Positions 54,397-62,252 of a stretch of DNA of 64,000 bases are shown here, one piece after another (position 1 is the first letter of the stretch; every line of letters starts with the position of its first letter). The DNA is taken from assembly GCA_963665455.1 (NCBI GenBank), contig OY762279.1, positions 1 to 64,000 of the forward strand, given 5' to 3'. A program made the translations under genes and the position numbers. The notes beneath the pieces were generated by a model. That model was given only the letters and a program-made list of their open reading frames with translations, was not told the origin of the DNA and made no database searches. This stretch comes from VXNE01 sp963665455. Lineage in GTDB: Bacteria > Pseudomonadota > Gammaproteobacteria > Pseudomonadales > Azotimanducaceae.

Positions 54397-55128
54397 CTAC
54401 CCCCCGGATGCCCCGAGCAGGAAGTTGAGCATCCAGCGGCCCACCACCGCTTGGTCGGTGCGGCGCGACAGAGAAGCGATCCCGGGGGCGTAGGCGTCCC
54501 CCAGTAGTGGCTCGCGAAAGTCCATCAGGGCGCGCGCATAGCCCTTCTCGAACTCGGGGTGGCCCTGGAAGGTCAGGAAGTGGTCACCCAGCGCGAACGC
54601 GCCGAAGGGGCAGAAGTCATTCGATCCGAGGAGCCGGGCACCGGGCGGTAGGCGCACGACCTGGTCCTTGTGGCTCGACAGCAGCGACACTGCCTGGCGT
54701 GCGGGGCGCATCCACGGTGCCTCGTCCACGATGTCCACGCGATGCACGCCCACGCCCCAGCCGACGGCGGCGGCTCGGGCCTCTCCGCCGAGGGCGTGCG
54801 CGACGAGCTGGTGCCCGAAACAGATCCCCACCGTTCTCTTGCGTGCCTCGTGGAGCACGCGCACGTAGTCCGACAACTCCGAGATCCAGGGGAGGTCCGC
54901 ATAGACGCTCTCGCGGGAGCCGGTGATCACGTAGCCGTCGCAGGCGTCGATCTGGCCCGGGTAGCTCCCGTGCTCGACATCGAAGACGGAAAAGTCCACG
55001 GGTATGGAGGCATCGGCCGCCGCCCGCGACAGCAACGACCGGAACATGCCCGGGTAGCCTCCGAACGCGTCCTGGAACTCCTCGCGCACGGAGTCGGCCT
55101 GCAATATGCCGATCTTTCGGCCGCTCAT
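54397..55128 (-). CDS. Type 1 glutamine amidotransferase (class I GATase)
   Basis: 243 aa. Class I GATase triad: Cys in VGICFGHQLVAHALGGE, then His and Glu in FQGHPEFEKGYARAL. It begins RKIGILQADSVREEFQDAFG, like the GMP-synthase-type stand-alone amidotransferases. Its ATG overlaps the glutamine synthetase-like stop by 4 bp, so the two are translated together. The pair could form and hydrolyse a gamma-glutamyl amide, as PuuA and PuuD do for putrescine, though PuuD is a different GATase type in detail. Confidence 0.87.
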   Translation of the reverse strand: MSGRKIGILQADSVREEFQDAFGGYPGMFRSLLSRAAADASIPVDFSVFDVEHGSYPGQIDACDGYVITGSRESVYADLPWISELSDYVRVLHEARKRTVGICFGHQLVAHALGGEARAAAVGWGVGVHRVDIVDEAPWMRPARQAVSLLSSHKDQVVRLPPGARLLGSNDFCPFGAFALGDHFLTFQGHPEFEKGYARALMDFREPLLGDAYAPGIASLSRRTDQAVVGRWMLNFLLGASGG

Positions 55129-56510
55129 ATGATTTCGAAATACCGGGCGAGCTGCCAATCCGTCACGGTGCGCTCGGCCTCGCGGCTCTCCCAATCCCGG
55201 CTCGTGACGTAGTGGTCCACGAAGGCGTCCCCGAACAGGTCTCGGGCCGCGCCCGAACCCTCGAAGCGGCCGGTAGCGTCCCGCAGGGTGGAGGGGAAAC
55301 GCATCGCCGGAGGCAGGCCATCCTCGGCGTCGTAGCCGTTGCCGACGACGGGGTCGGGGGGTTCGATCCGCTGCTCGATGCCGAGCACGGCGGCGCCGAC
55401 CGCGGCGGCCGCCGCGAGATAGGGGTTCGCGTCGGCGCCACAGACGCGGCACTCGATGCGTTGCGCCGAGGCGCCACCGGTGATGACGCGAAAGGCGGTG
55501 GTGCGGTTGTCGAATCCCCAGGTCGCCGCGGTCGGTGCCCAGGCGCCCTTCACGAGGCGCGTGTAGCTGTTCACGGTGGGGGCGAGCATCGCAAGGAGTT
55601 CGGGGACGTAGCGCGTCAGTCCGCCGATGGCATGTCGTAGCGTGGCCGGCAGCGCCGCCGCGTTCGTCGCGGCCGGGGCCTCGCCCGGCACCGCGAAGGC
55701 ATTGCCGCCGTCGTCGTCGAGCAGCGAAAAGTGGAAGTGGCCGCTCTGGCCGGGGTAGTCCATCGACCACTTGGCCATGAACGTGGCGATGGCCTCGTGC
55801 CTGGTGAAGAACACCTTGCTGAACGTCTTGAAGAGCGTCGCCCGGTCGGCGGGCGAGAGGCCGAGGGATGGCGCGAGGGCACCCTCCCAGACGCCGGGTC
55901 CGGTCTCGCAGTGCAGGCCCTCGAGGGGGGTGTCGATGGCCTCGCAGTAGTCCATCAGCCCCCGGAACAGGTCCGACTGGCCGGAGGCCCGCAGCACCGA
56001 GTAGCCGAAGGCGCCGGGCGTCAGCGGACGTAGGTCGTGGTAGTGCTTGTCGCGCACGGAGTGCGGCGTTTCGGCGAACACGAAGAACTCGTACTCGAAG
56101 CCCGCCTTCGGGACGAGCCCGTGTCCGGCGGCGCGGTCGAGGACCCGGCGCAGTGTCGAGCGGGGGCATACCGGGTGGTAGTCGTCTCCCTCGCCCGCGA
56201 ACTCGCCGATGAAGTAGGGCACGCCCTCGTCGGGCAACCATCGTTCGGTATCGGTCACGAGGCGATAGTCGGCGTCCGGAAAGCCCGTATGCCAGCCGGT
56301 GAACGAACCGCGGTCGTAGAGCTCGTCCGCGACATCCCAGCCGAACACGCAGTCGCAGAAGCCACCACCCTTTTCCAGTAGCCCGGCGAACTTGTCGAGG
56401 CTCACGTACTTGCCGCGGATGACCCCGTCGATGTCCGTCAGCCCCAGCTTGACCTGCCGTGCGCCGCGCGCGCGGTATGCGGCGATCCGTTCTTCTACGT
56501 CGTTCGTCAT
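55125..56510 (-). CDS. Glutamine synthetase family protein (gamma-glutamylamine synthetase-like)
   Basis: 461 aa. GlnA-fold ligase: GLTDIDGVIRGKYVSLDKF at the N-terminus, the metal-site block GFEYEFFVF, the HFHFSLLDDDGGNAF segment with the conserved HxH, and IECRVCGADANPYLAAAAA near the C-terminus. These variants (EYEFF, CRVCGADANPY) are typical of GlnT/PuuA-like enzymes that glutamylate amines, not of the housekeeping GlnA. It starts from ATG 56510 and overlaps the amidotransferase by 4 bp. Two DnaA-box-like sequences lie 38-58 bp upstream. Confidence 0.87.
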   Translation of the reverse strand: MTNDVEERIAAYRARGARQVKLGLTDIDGVIRGKYVSLDKFAGLLEKGGGFCDCVFGWDVADELYDRGSFTGWHTGFPDADYRLVTDTERWLPDEGVPYFIGEFAGEGDDYHPVCPRSTLRRVLDRAAGHGLVPKAGFEYEFFVFAETPHSVRDKHYHDLRPLTPGAFGYSVLRASGQSDLFRGLMDYCEAIDTPLEGLHCETGPGVWEGALAPSLGLSPADRATLFKTFSKVFFTRHEAIATFMAKWSMDYPGQSGHFHFSLLDDDGGNAFAVPGEAPAATNAAALPATLRHAIGGLTRYVPELLAMLAPTVNSYTRLVKGAWAPTAATWGFDNRTTAFRVITGGASAQRIECRVCGADANPYLAAAAAVGAAVLGIEQRIEPPDPVVGNGYDAEDGLPPAMRFPSTLRDATGRFEGSGAARDLFGDAFVDHYVTSRDWESREAERTVTDWQLARYFEII

Positions 56511-56816
56511 CTTCCCGACCCGGTGATCACGCCTCTCCCACTCGATCTGTGGATAACTCTTTGGATAACCGATGCACACACGCTCTCATTCGGTGCATGG
56601 CGTGGGGATGGTGCAAGTGCGGAAACGTGGTCAGCGGAGATACTTCCTTTATTTTCAACAGACTGACGCGGAATCTTGAACCGAATTTTGGAATTTCGCC
56701 CCTAACTGGTCGCGGGACAGTCACATCGGCTGCCTGTGCATAGTTCAGCGCGTTTTCCGCGAAGCGAAAATTCCGACGCGCCCTGCGGTCGCGCCACGGC
56801 CGAAGGGCGCGCGCAC
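56511..56816. other. AT-richer intergenic region between the GS-like gene and the thioredoxin/TPR gene
   Basis: 306 bp without a convincing gene. It contains two DnaA-box-like sequences (listed separately) and AT-rich stretches such as TTCCTTTATTTTCAACAG and GAATTTTGGAATTTC. It should hold the promoter of the GS-like operon. Weak open frames on both strands do not look like proteins. Confidence 0.5.
56548..56568 (-). promoter_or_regulatory. Two DnaA-box-like sequences in tandem
   Basis: TGTGGATAA at 56548-56556 is the exact complement of the consensus box TTATCCACA, and TTTGGATAA at 56560-56568 differs by one base. They are in the same orientation, 12 bp apart start to start, just upstream of the GS-like gene. 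They may regulate it, or be chance. Confidence 0.4.
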
Positions 56817-57668
56817 TCAGTGCAGGAAGGCGAACATGCGCCGGCGGTACTGCTGAGCGATCTCGGAACCCTTGCCCATGGTCGCCATGATCCGAATCAT
56901 CGTGGTCCTGCCGGCGTCGTCGCGGAACTTCCGATCCTGCTGGAGGATGGCCATGCAATGATCCAGGGCGGCGACATCGTTGCCCCCGGCGGCCTCGGTG
57001 AGGGCCGCTTCGTAGCGTGCCTCGAGGTCCGTGCCGTCCTGGGCCACCCGGGCGAGCGCCGCCGCGCGGTCGAGGGGAGCGGCTTCGCGGGCGAGTTCCA
57101 GGCGCATGGCGGGGCGGTCCCGTTCTGGCGTCTCGTCCGGGATCGTCGCGAGGACGCGGTCCGCGTCGTCGAGGTCGCCGCGTTGCACCAGCACGTCCGC
57201 CCACTCCACCTTGAACGCGGCGTTGTTCGGCTCGGCCTGGATGGCGGCCTTGAGTATCTGGAGCGCACCGTCCCAATCCCGCGACGCCGTGTGGCGGGCG
57301 AGTTGCTCCTTCAGACGCTCCGCATCCGACATCGTGAGGCCGTCGATGAGCTCGCGGAGGACCGGTTCGCCCTGCGGTCCATCGAGCTGGTCGGCGATCT
57401 GGCCGTCGACGATGACGCGGATGCTGGGAATGCCCTGGACCCGAAGCTGTTGCGCGAGCTGCGGCGCCTTGGCCACGTCGCACAACGCCAGTGCGAACTT
57501 CCCCTGGTACTGGCTTGCGAGGCCCTCCAGGGCGCGCCGGGTGTCCGCGGCGGGGGGCACCTGGTCGCTCCAGAACAGCAGGACGACCGGAACCTCCCGG
57601 GACCGGTCGACGACGTCGGTCTGGAACGTTTGGAGCGCGACCTCGAATACGGCCGGCTTGGCGTCCAC
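56817..57668 (-). CDS. CnoX/YbbN-type thioredoxin-TPR protein without CxxC
   Basis: 283 aa. The N-terminal thioredoxin fold (about 1-110) reads VPVVLLFWSDQVPPAADTRR, so both active-site cysteines are missing, as only one survives in E. coli CnoX. The rest is TPR-like (WDGALQILKAAIQAEPNNAA, KVEWADVLVQRGDLDDADRV). CnoX proteins are holdases that pass clients to GroEL under hypochlorous stress; the cysteine-free form may be a pure holdase. It lies 19 bp after the peroxiredoxin gene on the same strand. Confidence 0.85.
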   Translation of the reverse strand: MDAKPAVFEVALQTFQTDVVDRSREVPVVLLFWSDQVPPAADTRRALEGLASQYQGKFALALCDVAKAPQLAQQLRVQGIPSIRVIVDGQIADQLDGPQGEPVLRELIDGLTMSDAERLKEQLARHTASRDWDGALQILKAAIQAEPNNAAFKVEWADVLVQRGDLDDADRVLATIPDETPERDRPAMRLELAREAAPLDRAAALARVAQDGTDLEARYEAALTEAAGGNDVAALDHCMAILQQDRKFRDDAGRTTMIRIMATMGKGSEIAQQYRRRMFAFLH

Positions 57669-57687
57669 GGTGCTTTCCTAGCCGAGC

Positions 57688-58347
57688 CTAGGACGGCTGC
57701 GGCACGATCCGAATGTAGGGTTTCGGCGCCCGCCAGCCGTCCGGGTAGCGCTTCTTCGCCTCTTCGTCGGAGACCGCCGGCACGATGATCACGTCGTCGC
57801 CGTGCTGCCAATTCACCGGCGTCGCGACTTGGTGCGAGGCGGTGAGCTGGCACGAGTCGAGCAGGCGCAGGACTTCGTCGAAGTTGCGGCCCGTGCTCAT
57901 CGGGTAGGTGAGCATGGCCTTGATCTGCTTGTCGGGGCCGATGACAAAGACCGAGCGCACCGTGGCGTTGTCCACGGGGGTGCGGCCCTCCGACGTGTCG
58001 CCGGCGTCTTCCGGAAGCATGTCGTAGAGCTTCGCCACGGTCAGCCCGGGGTCCCCGATCAGCGGGTAGTTGACGGCGTTGCCCTGGGTCTCCTCGATGT
58101 CCTTCGACCATGCCCCGTGGCTGTCCACCGGATCCACCGACAGCCCGATGATCTTGCAGTTGCGTTGCTCGAACTCCGGCTGGAGCCCCGCCATGTAGCC
58201 GAGTTCGGTGGTGCAGACCGGGGTGAAGTCCTTCGGATGCGAGAACAGGATCGCCCAGCCATCGCCGATCCAATCGTGGAAGCTGATCTCGCCCTGCGTC
58301 GTCTGCGCCGTGAAATCCGGTGCTTGGGAGTTGATTCTGAGAGACAT
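57688..58347 (-). CDS. 1-Cys peroxiredoxin (Prx6 type)
   Basis: 219 aa. The peroxidatic Cys45 is in HPKDFTPVCTTELGYMA, the Prx6 active-site motif. The long C-terminal domain with SYxPxTGRNFDEVLR-like sequence (MSTGRNFDEVLRLLDSCQLT, VATPVNWQHGDDVIIVPAV) is also characteristic. Reduces peroxides and lipid hydroperoxides. Part of an apparent oxidative-stress stretch with CnoX-like and YggX proteins. Confidence 0.93.
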   Translation of the reverse strand: MSLRINSQAPDFTAQTTQGEISFHDWIGDGWAILFSHPKDFTPVCTTELGYMAGLQPEFEQRNCKIIGLSVDPVDSHGAWSKDIEETQGNAVNYPLIGDPGLTVAKLYDMLPEDAGDTSEGRTPVDNATVRSVFVIGPDKQIKAMLTYPMSTGRNFDEVLRLLDSCQLTASHQVATPVNWQHGDDVIIVPAVSDEEAKKRYPDGWRAPKPYIRIVPQPS

Positions 58348-58416
58348 GCCCGTCCTCCCTGGATTGGGGAGGCGAAGGCTATCATTCCTTAAGTGAATTT
58401 TGGGCCGTGAGGGGCG

Positions 58417-58722
58417 CTACCGCGCCGTTTCGCGCCACTCCCGTACCGAAGTCGGACAGCGCAGGCCGTTGATGCCGGGGGCCACGTGGGCGTCCTCGGG
58501 GTAGCGTCGCGGATTGGCGGCGTGGACCGTGTCGTTGCAGCGCTCGAGCATCCCCTCGTAGGTCAGCCCGGAGTAGCTGTCCGTCTCGAACTCCAGGGAC
58601 CGGCACATGCAGCTCTCGACGTTCTTCGTGTAGGAGACCGCGCGCGCTTCGTCGCTCTCCAGGGGGGAACAGGCGGCCGCGGCGCAGAGCGCGGTCGCCA
58701 TCGCGGCCCGGGACACGCTCAC
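58417..58722 (-). CDS. Small secreted or lipoprotein-like hypothetical protein
   Basis: 101 aa from a GTG that starts 1 bp after the hydrolase stop. Residues 1-18 (VSRAAMATALCAAAACS) look like a short signal with a possible lipobox around Cys18. The mature part has four Cys residues (ESCMCRS, LERCND, LRCPTS) which could pair in the periplasm. No family recognised. Tight spacing suggests co-transcription with the hydrolase gene. Confidence 0.65.
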   Translation of the reverse strand: MSVSRAAMATALCAAAACSPLESDEARAVSYTKNVESCMCRSLEFETDSYSGLTYEGMLERCNDTVHAANPRRYPEDAHVAPGINGLRCPTSVREWRETAR

Positions 58723-58723
58723 T

Positions 58724-59440
58724 TCAGGGCGTGTGCGCTTCGAGGAACGCGATGACCTTCGCCACCGTCCCGTCCTCTTCGGGCGACTTCCACCGCTCCA
58801 CCAGGGTCGCGTTCGGGGCGAGCGCGGCGATCTCCCGGGACGTGCTCTCCGGGTGGTAGGGATCGCTGCCCATCAGGACGAGCATCGGCGTCTCGCAGGA
58901 CGCCACGAAGTCCCGGCCGACGTTGAAGTCGAAGTCGCCGTCGTACATGTTGGAGCGGAAGCTCCGCCACGCCGCTGCGTCCGCTTCGGGGTGAGCGGGG
59001 GCGATGTCGTCCGCCCAGCCCTGGAACATCTCGTAGAAGAGTTGGCGGTTGTCCTCGAAGCCGATCGACTGCTGCAGCACGGCGGACGCCACGCGCTCGG
59101 GCGCCGCCTGTATCAGGCCCAGACAATAGGGTCCGCCGATGCACCCGCCGAGCAGGTGGGTGCGTTCGATGCCGAGATGGTCGAGCAGCGCGATGTGGTC
59201 GGCGGTGTACGTGTGCCAGCCGTCGTCCGCGGACACCGGCGCGCGGGAGCGGCCGGCGTTGCGCTGGTCCATGGCGATCACACGGAACCGCGTGGAGAGC
59301 TCCTCGATGGGATTGAATTGGGAGCCCTCCCAGAACGTCGCCGCGGAGCGCATGCCGCCGGGGGCGAACAGGAGCACGGGAAACCCGGCACCGTGGTCCT
59401 CGTAGTAGAGGGTGATGTCGTCGCGTTCGAAAATGGCCAT
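58724..59440 (-). CDS. Alpha/beta fold hydrolase
   Basis: 238 aa. Begins IFERDDITLYYEDHGAGFPV with the oxyanion region LLFAPGGMRS. The nucleophile elbow is GGCIGG in THLLGGCIGGPYCLGLIQAA, where Cys replaces the usual Ser, as in dienelactone hydrolase-like members. The late acidic residue lies in LVLMGSDPYHPESTSREIAA. The substrate is unknown. It follows yggX by 21 bp. Confidence 0.82.
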   Translation of the reverse strand: MAIFERDDITLYYEDHGAGFPVLLFAPGGMRSAATFWEGSQFNPIEELSTRFRVIAMDQRNAGRSRAPVSADDGWHTYTADHIALLDHLGIERTHLLGGCIGGPYCLGLIQAAPERVASAVLQQSIGFEDNRQLFYEMFQGWADDIAPAHPEADAAAWRSFRSNMYDGDFDFNVGRDFVASCETPMLVLMGSDPYHPESTSREIAALAPNATLVERWKSPEEDGTVAKVIAFLEAHTP

Positions 59441-59461
59441 AAGTGGTCCTCCGTGAGTCCG

Positions 59462-59734
59462 TTAGTCCCGGGGCGGGACGTAGCCGGCCGGCCGCTCGTA
59501 CGCTTCCCCGGCGAGGAAGCGCTTCATCTGGTCCGTGAGGAAGCGGCGCGCCTCGAGGTCCAGCATGTTGAGATGGCGCTCGTTGATGAGCATCGTCTGC
59601 ACGTCCTGCCACTCGCCCCAGGCCCGGGCCGACACGTTCTCGAAGATGTCCTGCCCCAGGGCGCCGGGCAGGGGCGGCGCGTCCAGTCCTGGCAGCTCGG
59701 TGCCGTACTTTCTGCAGAGGACGCTGCGGCTCAT
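59462..59734 (-). CDS. yggX: Probable Fe(2+)-trafficking protein YggX
   Basis: 90 aa, the family size. SVLCRKYGTELPGLDAPPLP with Cys7 and the block FENVSARAWGEWQDVQTMLI then NERHLNMLDLEARRFLTDQM are diagnostic. Implicated in protecting iron-sulfur clusters from oxidation. Its ATG overlaps the mutY stop by 4 bp; mutY-yggX is a conserved gammaproteobacterial pair. Confidence 0.96.
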   Translation of the reverse strand: MSRSVLCRKYGTELPGLDAPPLPGALGQDIFENVSARAWGEWQDVQTMLINERHLNMLDLEARRFLTDQMKRFLAGEAYERPAGYVPPRD

Positions 59735-60858
59735 TTGCTTTCCTTGGGCGTCGTGGCGCTCGAAGGGTGCGCGAGATCGAGATCGAGGTCCAGTCCCCCG
59801 AGCAGCCGGCGCGCGACGCCCGAGAGCCCGATCTCCTGCCCGTCGCTGGGCCGGTACCAGGTGAAACGCTCGTCCTCCGTCGCCGGCGGCCGCCGCCGGA
59901 CCCAGAGATAGTGCGGCGTGACGTCGAGATGGAAGTGGGTGAAGGAATGGCGGAAGGGTGGCGGAGCGGCACTGCGCTCGACGTCGATCTCCCACTCGCG
60001 GACGAACGCGCGCACGTCCTTGGTGAAGGGCCGTTCCACGGGTGACCATAGCCCGCCCCAGACCCCGGAGGCGTCCCGCTGCTCAAGGAGGCATGCGCCG
60101 TCGGGATCGATGAGCAGGAAAACGCGGACGGCGCGGGCGGGGCGGTCCCTGCGCGGCGCGGGCGTGGGCAACCGGTCCTGCATGCCGCCCGCGAACGCGG
60201 CGCATCGCTCGCGGACGGGGCAGGCGCCGCAGGCCGGAGCCGTCCCCCGGCAGTGCGTGGCGCCGAAGTCCATGATCGCTTGGGTGTAGTCGCCGGGGCG
60301 GTCGGCCGGCGCGTGTGCTTCGGCGAACGACCAGAGTGCGGTCTCGGTGGCGCGCTCGGCGGGAGGACCGGCGACGCCGTGGAAGCGGCAGAGCACTCGC
60401 TTGACGTTGGCGTCCAGGATCGGGACGGGCTTGCCGAACGCGATGGACAGGATGGCCCCGGCGGTCGAGCGGCCGATCCCGGGCAGGGCCGTCAACGCCT
60501 CGAGGGTGTCCGGAAACGGAACCTCCTCGTTCCCGTCGCGTGCCGTAGCGACGATCTGACGCGCGGCGGCGTGCAGGTTACGCCCCCGGGCGTAGTAGCC
60601 GAGGCCCGTCCACAGATGCAGCACCTCGTCGAGCTCGGCGGCGGCGAGCGACCGTACGTCCGGGAAGCGCCGCACAAACCGCTCGAAGTAGGGAACCACG
60701 GTGGTGACCTGGGTCTGCTGGAGCATCACCTCCGAGACCCATACGCGGTAGGGCGTCTTCTCGATCTGCCAGGGCAGGTCGTGGCGACCGTGCTCGTCGA
60801 ACCATGCCAGCAGGCGGTTCGCGAACCAGTCGTCGCCCGGGGATGCGTGCGCGTCCAC
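59731..60858 (-). CDS. mutY: A/G-specific adenine glycosylase MutY
   Basis: 375 aa from the GTG at 60858. Removes adenine mispaired with 8-oxoguanine. HhH-GPD core with catalytic Glu43 in SEVMLQQTQV, the HhH LPGIGRSTAGAI, and the catalytic Asp in PILDANVKRVLCR. The FeS motif is C-x6-C-x2-C-x5-C (CRGTAPACGACPVRERC). The C-terminal NUDIX-like domain (about 240-375) recognises 8-oxoG. The upstream open frame to 60990 overlaps the divergent gene, so GTG 60858 is preferred though it lacks a strong ribosome site. Confidence 0.95.
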   Translation of the reverse strand: MDAHASPGDDWFANRLLAWFDEHGRHDLPWQIEKTPYRVWVSEVMLQQTQVTTVVPYFERFVRRFPDVRSLAAAELDEVLHLWTGLGYYARGRNLHAAARQIVATARDGNEEVPFPDTLEALTALPGIGRSTAGAILSIAFGKPVPILDANVKRVLCRFHGVAGPPAERATETALWSFAEAHAPADRPGDYTQAIMDFGATHCRGTAPACGACPVRERCAAFAGGMQDRLPTPAPRRDRPARAVRVFLLIDPDGACLLEQRDASGVWGGLWSPVERPFTKDVRAFVREWEIDVERSAAPPPFRHSFTHFHLDVTPHYLWVRRRPPATEDERFTWYRPSDGQEIGLSGVARRLLGGLDLDLDLAHPSSATTPKESK

Positions 60859-60907
60859 CCGGGAAGGATACCGGTTCGCGATCCCCGCGCGGCCTATACT
60901 TGCGCAC

Positions 60908-61306
60908 ATGAGCGATGTGGGCACCTGGGACCCCGGCGATCGGGTCACGCTGAGCGAAGAGCATCTCGAGTGCGTGCGCCGGGCGAGCACGCACCTAGAG
61001 GATCCGGGCTTCGGCCTCGACGACGCCGAGTTGCGGTTGCTGGCGCCGGTGATGTCGCTCGACGCGGCTCAGTGGGAGGCGGTGGCGCGCAAGGCAGACC
61101 CCGGCGCACTGGTCGCCTGGATCCGGTTCTTCACCCTGGCCGAGGCACGTCTGCCGGGCTTCGAGGCCGGCGCCAAGTCGCCCGTCATTCCCCTCGCCCG
61201 CGTGCTGCGCGAGCGGGGCGCGTACCCCCCCGACCTGACGGCCTGGATTCGAGCGCATTCCGACAACCGCTTCCTGCCGCACGGGAGTCTGCTTGACCGG
61301 CTCTGA
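60908..61306 (+). CDS. Conserved hypothetical protein
   Basis: 132 aa, no signal or membrane segment. A compact alpha-helical pattern with the striking conserved-looking block WIRFFTLAEARLPGFEAGAK followed by SPVIPLARVLRERGAYPPDL. Function unknown. It is divergent from mutY with 49 bp between the starts and ends 13 bp before the convergent permease gene. Confidence 0.7.
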   Translation: MSDVGTWDPGDRVTLSEEHLECVRRASTHLEDPGFGLDDAELRLLAPVMSLDAAQWEAVARKADPGALVAWIRFFTLAEARLPGFEAGAKSPVIPLARVLRERGAYPPDLTAWIRAHSDNRFLPHGSLLDRL

Positions 61307-61319
61307 CGCTGCCCGTGCG

Positions 61320-62252
61320 TCAGTGAATCACGCCCTTCAGCCGCGGATCCAACACGTCCCGCAGCGCGTCCCCCACGAAGTTGAACGCCAGCACCAGCAG
61401 GAAGATGGCGACGCCGGGCACGATCGACAGCAGTGGCTGACGATCCAGCATTGGAAACGCCTGCTGCAGCATGGAACCCCAGGTGGGCGTCGGCGGCTGC
61501 ACGCCGACGCCGATGAACCCCAACGCCGCCTCGGTGAGCACGGCGTAGCCCATGGAGAGCGTCGCCTGCACGATCACCGGCGCGATGCTGTTCGGCAGGA
61601 TGTGCTTCAGGATGATCCGCACGTGGCTCATGCCCCCGGCCTCGGCGGCGGCGACGAAGTCGAGTTCCCGGATGGTGAGCCCCTGGCTGCGCACGATACG
61701 GGCCATCCAGGGGACGTTGGCGATGCCGATGGCGACGATGACGGTGGCGAGCGACCCGCCCATCGCCGCCGCGAGGCCGACCGCGATCAGCAGGCTCGGG
61801 AACACCACGAGGGCGTCCATGCCGCGCATGACGATGTCGTCGACCAGTCCCCGGAAGTAGACGGAGACGAGGCCGAGCGGGGCGCCGATCACGACGCCGA
61901 GGCCCACCGCCCCCACGCTCACCATGAGGGCCACCTGCGCACCCTCGATGAGCCGGGCGAGGGTGTCGCGGCCCAGGCGGTCCGTGCCGAGCCAGTGCTC
62001 CGACGTCATGCCGGAGAGCAGGTTCTCGAAATCCATCTCCTGGGGATCGACGGGGACGACCCAGGGAGCGAACAGTGCCGCGAAGAGGGTCAGGACGATG
62101 ACGACCGCGCCGAAGACGGCCTGGGGAATGCGCGCGAGCTTGAGCACGACGTCGACGGAGGGCCGGTGGTGCCCCACCTGGGGTGCTGACTCGGGCAGCG
62201 GCGTGGGGCCGCCGGGGACGTTTGGGTTCGCCGCTTGGACGCTATCGGTCAT
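61320..62252 (-). CDS. Peptide/nickel-type ABC transporter permease (DppC-like)
   Basis: 310 aa. The start is the ATG at 62252, 11 bp inside the end of the upstream permease gene. An N-terminal TM (about 45-65) precedes the OppC_N-like domain with HWLGTDRLGRDTLARLI, followed by five TMs and the EAA-loop ATP-coupling motif AEAGGMSHVRIILKHILPNS. The C-terminal end FNFVGDALRDVLDPRLKG is typical of DppC. Imports peptides, nickel or similar solutes. Confidence 0.92.
   Translation of the reverse strand: MTDSVQAANPNVPGGPTPLPESAPQVGHHRPSVDVVLKLARIPQAVFGAVVIVLTLFAALFAPWVVPVDPQEMDFENLLSGMTSEHWLGTDRLGRDTLARLIEGAQVALMVSVGAVGLGVVIGAPLGLVSVYFRGLVDDIVMRGMDALVVFPSLLIAVGLAAAMGGSLATVIVAIGIANVPWMARIVRSQGLTIRELDFVAAAEAGGMSHVRIILKHILPNSIAPVIVQATLSMGYAVLTEAALGFIGVGVQPPTPTWGSMLQQAFPMLDRQPLLSIVPGVAIFLLVLAFNFVGDALRDVLDPRLKGVIH

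Noticed and set aside
56459..56743. 94 aa plus-strand frame in the AT-rich intergenic region
   Set aside because: No ribosome site, Arg-rich start overlapping the GS-like gene antisense, and no protein-like pattern.
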